Assembly: GCA_025450315.1 (NCBI GenBank)
Contig: JANWHQ010000145.1
Span: forward strand, 1 to 43,303
Length of the DNA: 43,303 nt
Reading direction: 5' to 3'
From: Caulobacteraceae bacterium
Lineage (GTDB): Bacteria; Pseudomonadota; Alphaproteobacteria; Caulobacterales; Caulobacteraceae
Part shown: in pieces, positions 43,014 through 43,303 of the stretch
Numbering within the stretch: position 1 is the first letter of the stretch
Layout of the letters: each line of letters starts with the position of its first letter
Translations under genes and position numbers: made by a program
The notes under the pieces: model-generated
The model's input: only the letters and a program-made list of their open reading frames with translations
Told to the model about the DNA's origin: nothing
Databases searched by the model: none

Positions 43014-43303
43014 ATGAGCAAGAGCGGTCATGATTTCGCGGTCGGCGATCACGTCGTCTACCCGGCCCATGGCGTCGGTCAGGTCCAGGGGATCGAGACC
43101 CAGGAAGTCGCGGGCCTGACCCTCGAGGTCTATGTGATTACCTTCGACCACGAGAAGATGACCCTGCGCGTGCCCACCGGCAAGGCGCGCAGCTCGGGCC
43201 TGCGCCCGCTGGCCGCCGGCGACATCGTCACCCGCGCCCTGACCACCCTGAAGGGCCGCGCCCGGATCAAGCGCACCATGTGGAGCCGCCGGGCCCAGGA
43301 GTA
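43014..43303 (+). CDS. CarD-family transcriptional regulator, N-terminal part
   Basis: The first 96 codons of a CarD/CdnL-family protein running off the right edge. The N-terminus MSKSGHDFAVGDHVVYPAHGVGQV is the Tudor-like RNA-polymerase-interaction domain (RID), with VYPAHGVG the family signature. Visible also are EVYVITFDHEKMTLRVP and the start of the C-terminal helical DNA-binding domain. CarD-family proteins bind the RNA polymerase beta subunit and stabilise open complexes; in Caulobacter CdnL supports growth and ribosomal transcription. The ATG has GAGAGGA upstream. The rest lies outside the window. Confidence 0.93.
   Translation, partial: MSKSGHDFAVGDHVVYPAHGVGQVQGIETQEVAGLTLEVYVITFDHEKMTLRVPTGKARSSGLRPLAAGDIVTRALTTLKGRARIKRTMWSRRAQE

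Noticed and set aside
42842-43033. Small open frame before the CarD-family gene
   Set aside because: It overlaps the CarD start in another frame, has no convincing ribosome-binding site and no recognisable sequence.

Overview
The window is GC-rich, almost fully coding DNA from an alphaproteobacterium, most likely a Caulobacteraceae member (Phenylobacterium, Caulobacter or a relative). This is inferred from the gene repertoire: a FlmG-type flagellin glycosyltransferase beside pseudaminic acid genes and flagellins, a CarD-family regulator after a 7Fe ferredoxin, the YceD(DUF177)-plsX-fabH-ihfA-merR run, COX15-type heme A synthase, a UQCC1/CBP3-like chaperone divergent from bamE, and TTAACC motifs upstream of flagellar genes. 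No transposase, integrase, phage gene, CRISPR array or rRNA was seen. One tRNA (Pro, GGG) is present.

Layout. 1-3.6 kb: the 3' end of an unidentified gene converges on a minus-strand carbohydrate operon (class II aldolase, CbbY-like HAD phosphatase, DhaL, DhaK) that ends in a strong hairpin. 3.9-10.2 kb: a set of exported proteins of unknown function. It holds a DUF8021-like protein, three tandem paralogues of one uncharacterised family, and a secreted metallo-beta-lactamase-fold hydrolase, followed by a GNAT gene. 10.7-14.3 kb: a heterodimeric ABC exporter with one degenerate ATP site. 14.5-19.2 kb: a class V aminotransferase, a secreted MBL-fold hydrolase carrying two EF-hand loops, an ECF41 sigma factor with its AhpD-like partner and an exact ECF41-type promoter, and an ArsR-like regulator.

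19.5-26.3 kb is a minus-strand housekeeping run (ppx/gppA, rlmE, GNAT, guaB, rsmB, guaA) with overlapping or closely spaced genes. 26.4-32.4 kb holds hspQ, rpmF, heme A synthase, tRNA-Pro, a MerR-type regulator, ihfA, fabH, plsX, DUF177 and the bc1-complex chaperone. 32.5-34.1 kb has bamE and two small envelope proteins that may share a cysteine-containing module.

34.2-42.3 kb is a flagellin and flagellin-glycosylation island: pseI, pseC, two flagellins, a FlaG-like protein, a putative glycosyltransferase-like protein and a TPR-GT41 protein resembling FlmG. The second flagellin has a textbook sigma-54 layout: a -24/-12 promoter, an IHF consensus site, and three copies of the inverted repeat CGGCA-N5-TGCC(G/T) upstream as candidate enhancers. 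The window ends with fdxA and the start of a CarD-family gene.

The most interesting items are the flagellin regulatory region with its glycosylation genes, the EF-hand MBL hydrolase, the ECF41 promoter/sigma/AhpD unit, and the tandem secreted paralogues. I did not find a clearly new multi-gene defence or mobile system.
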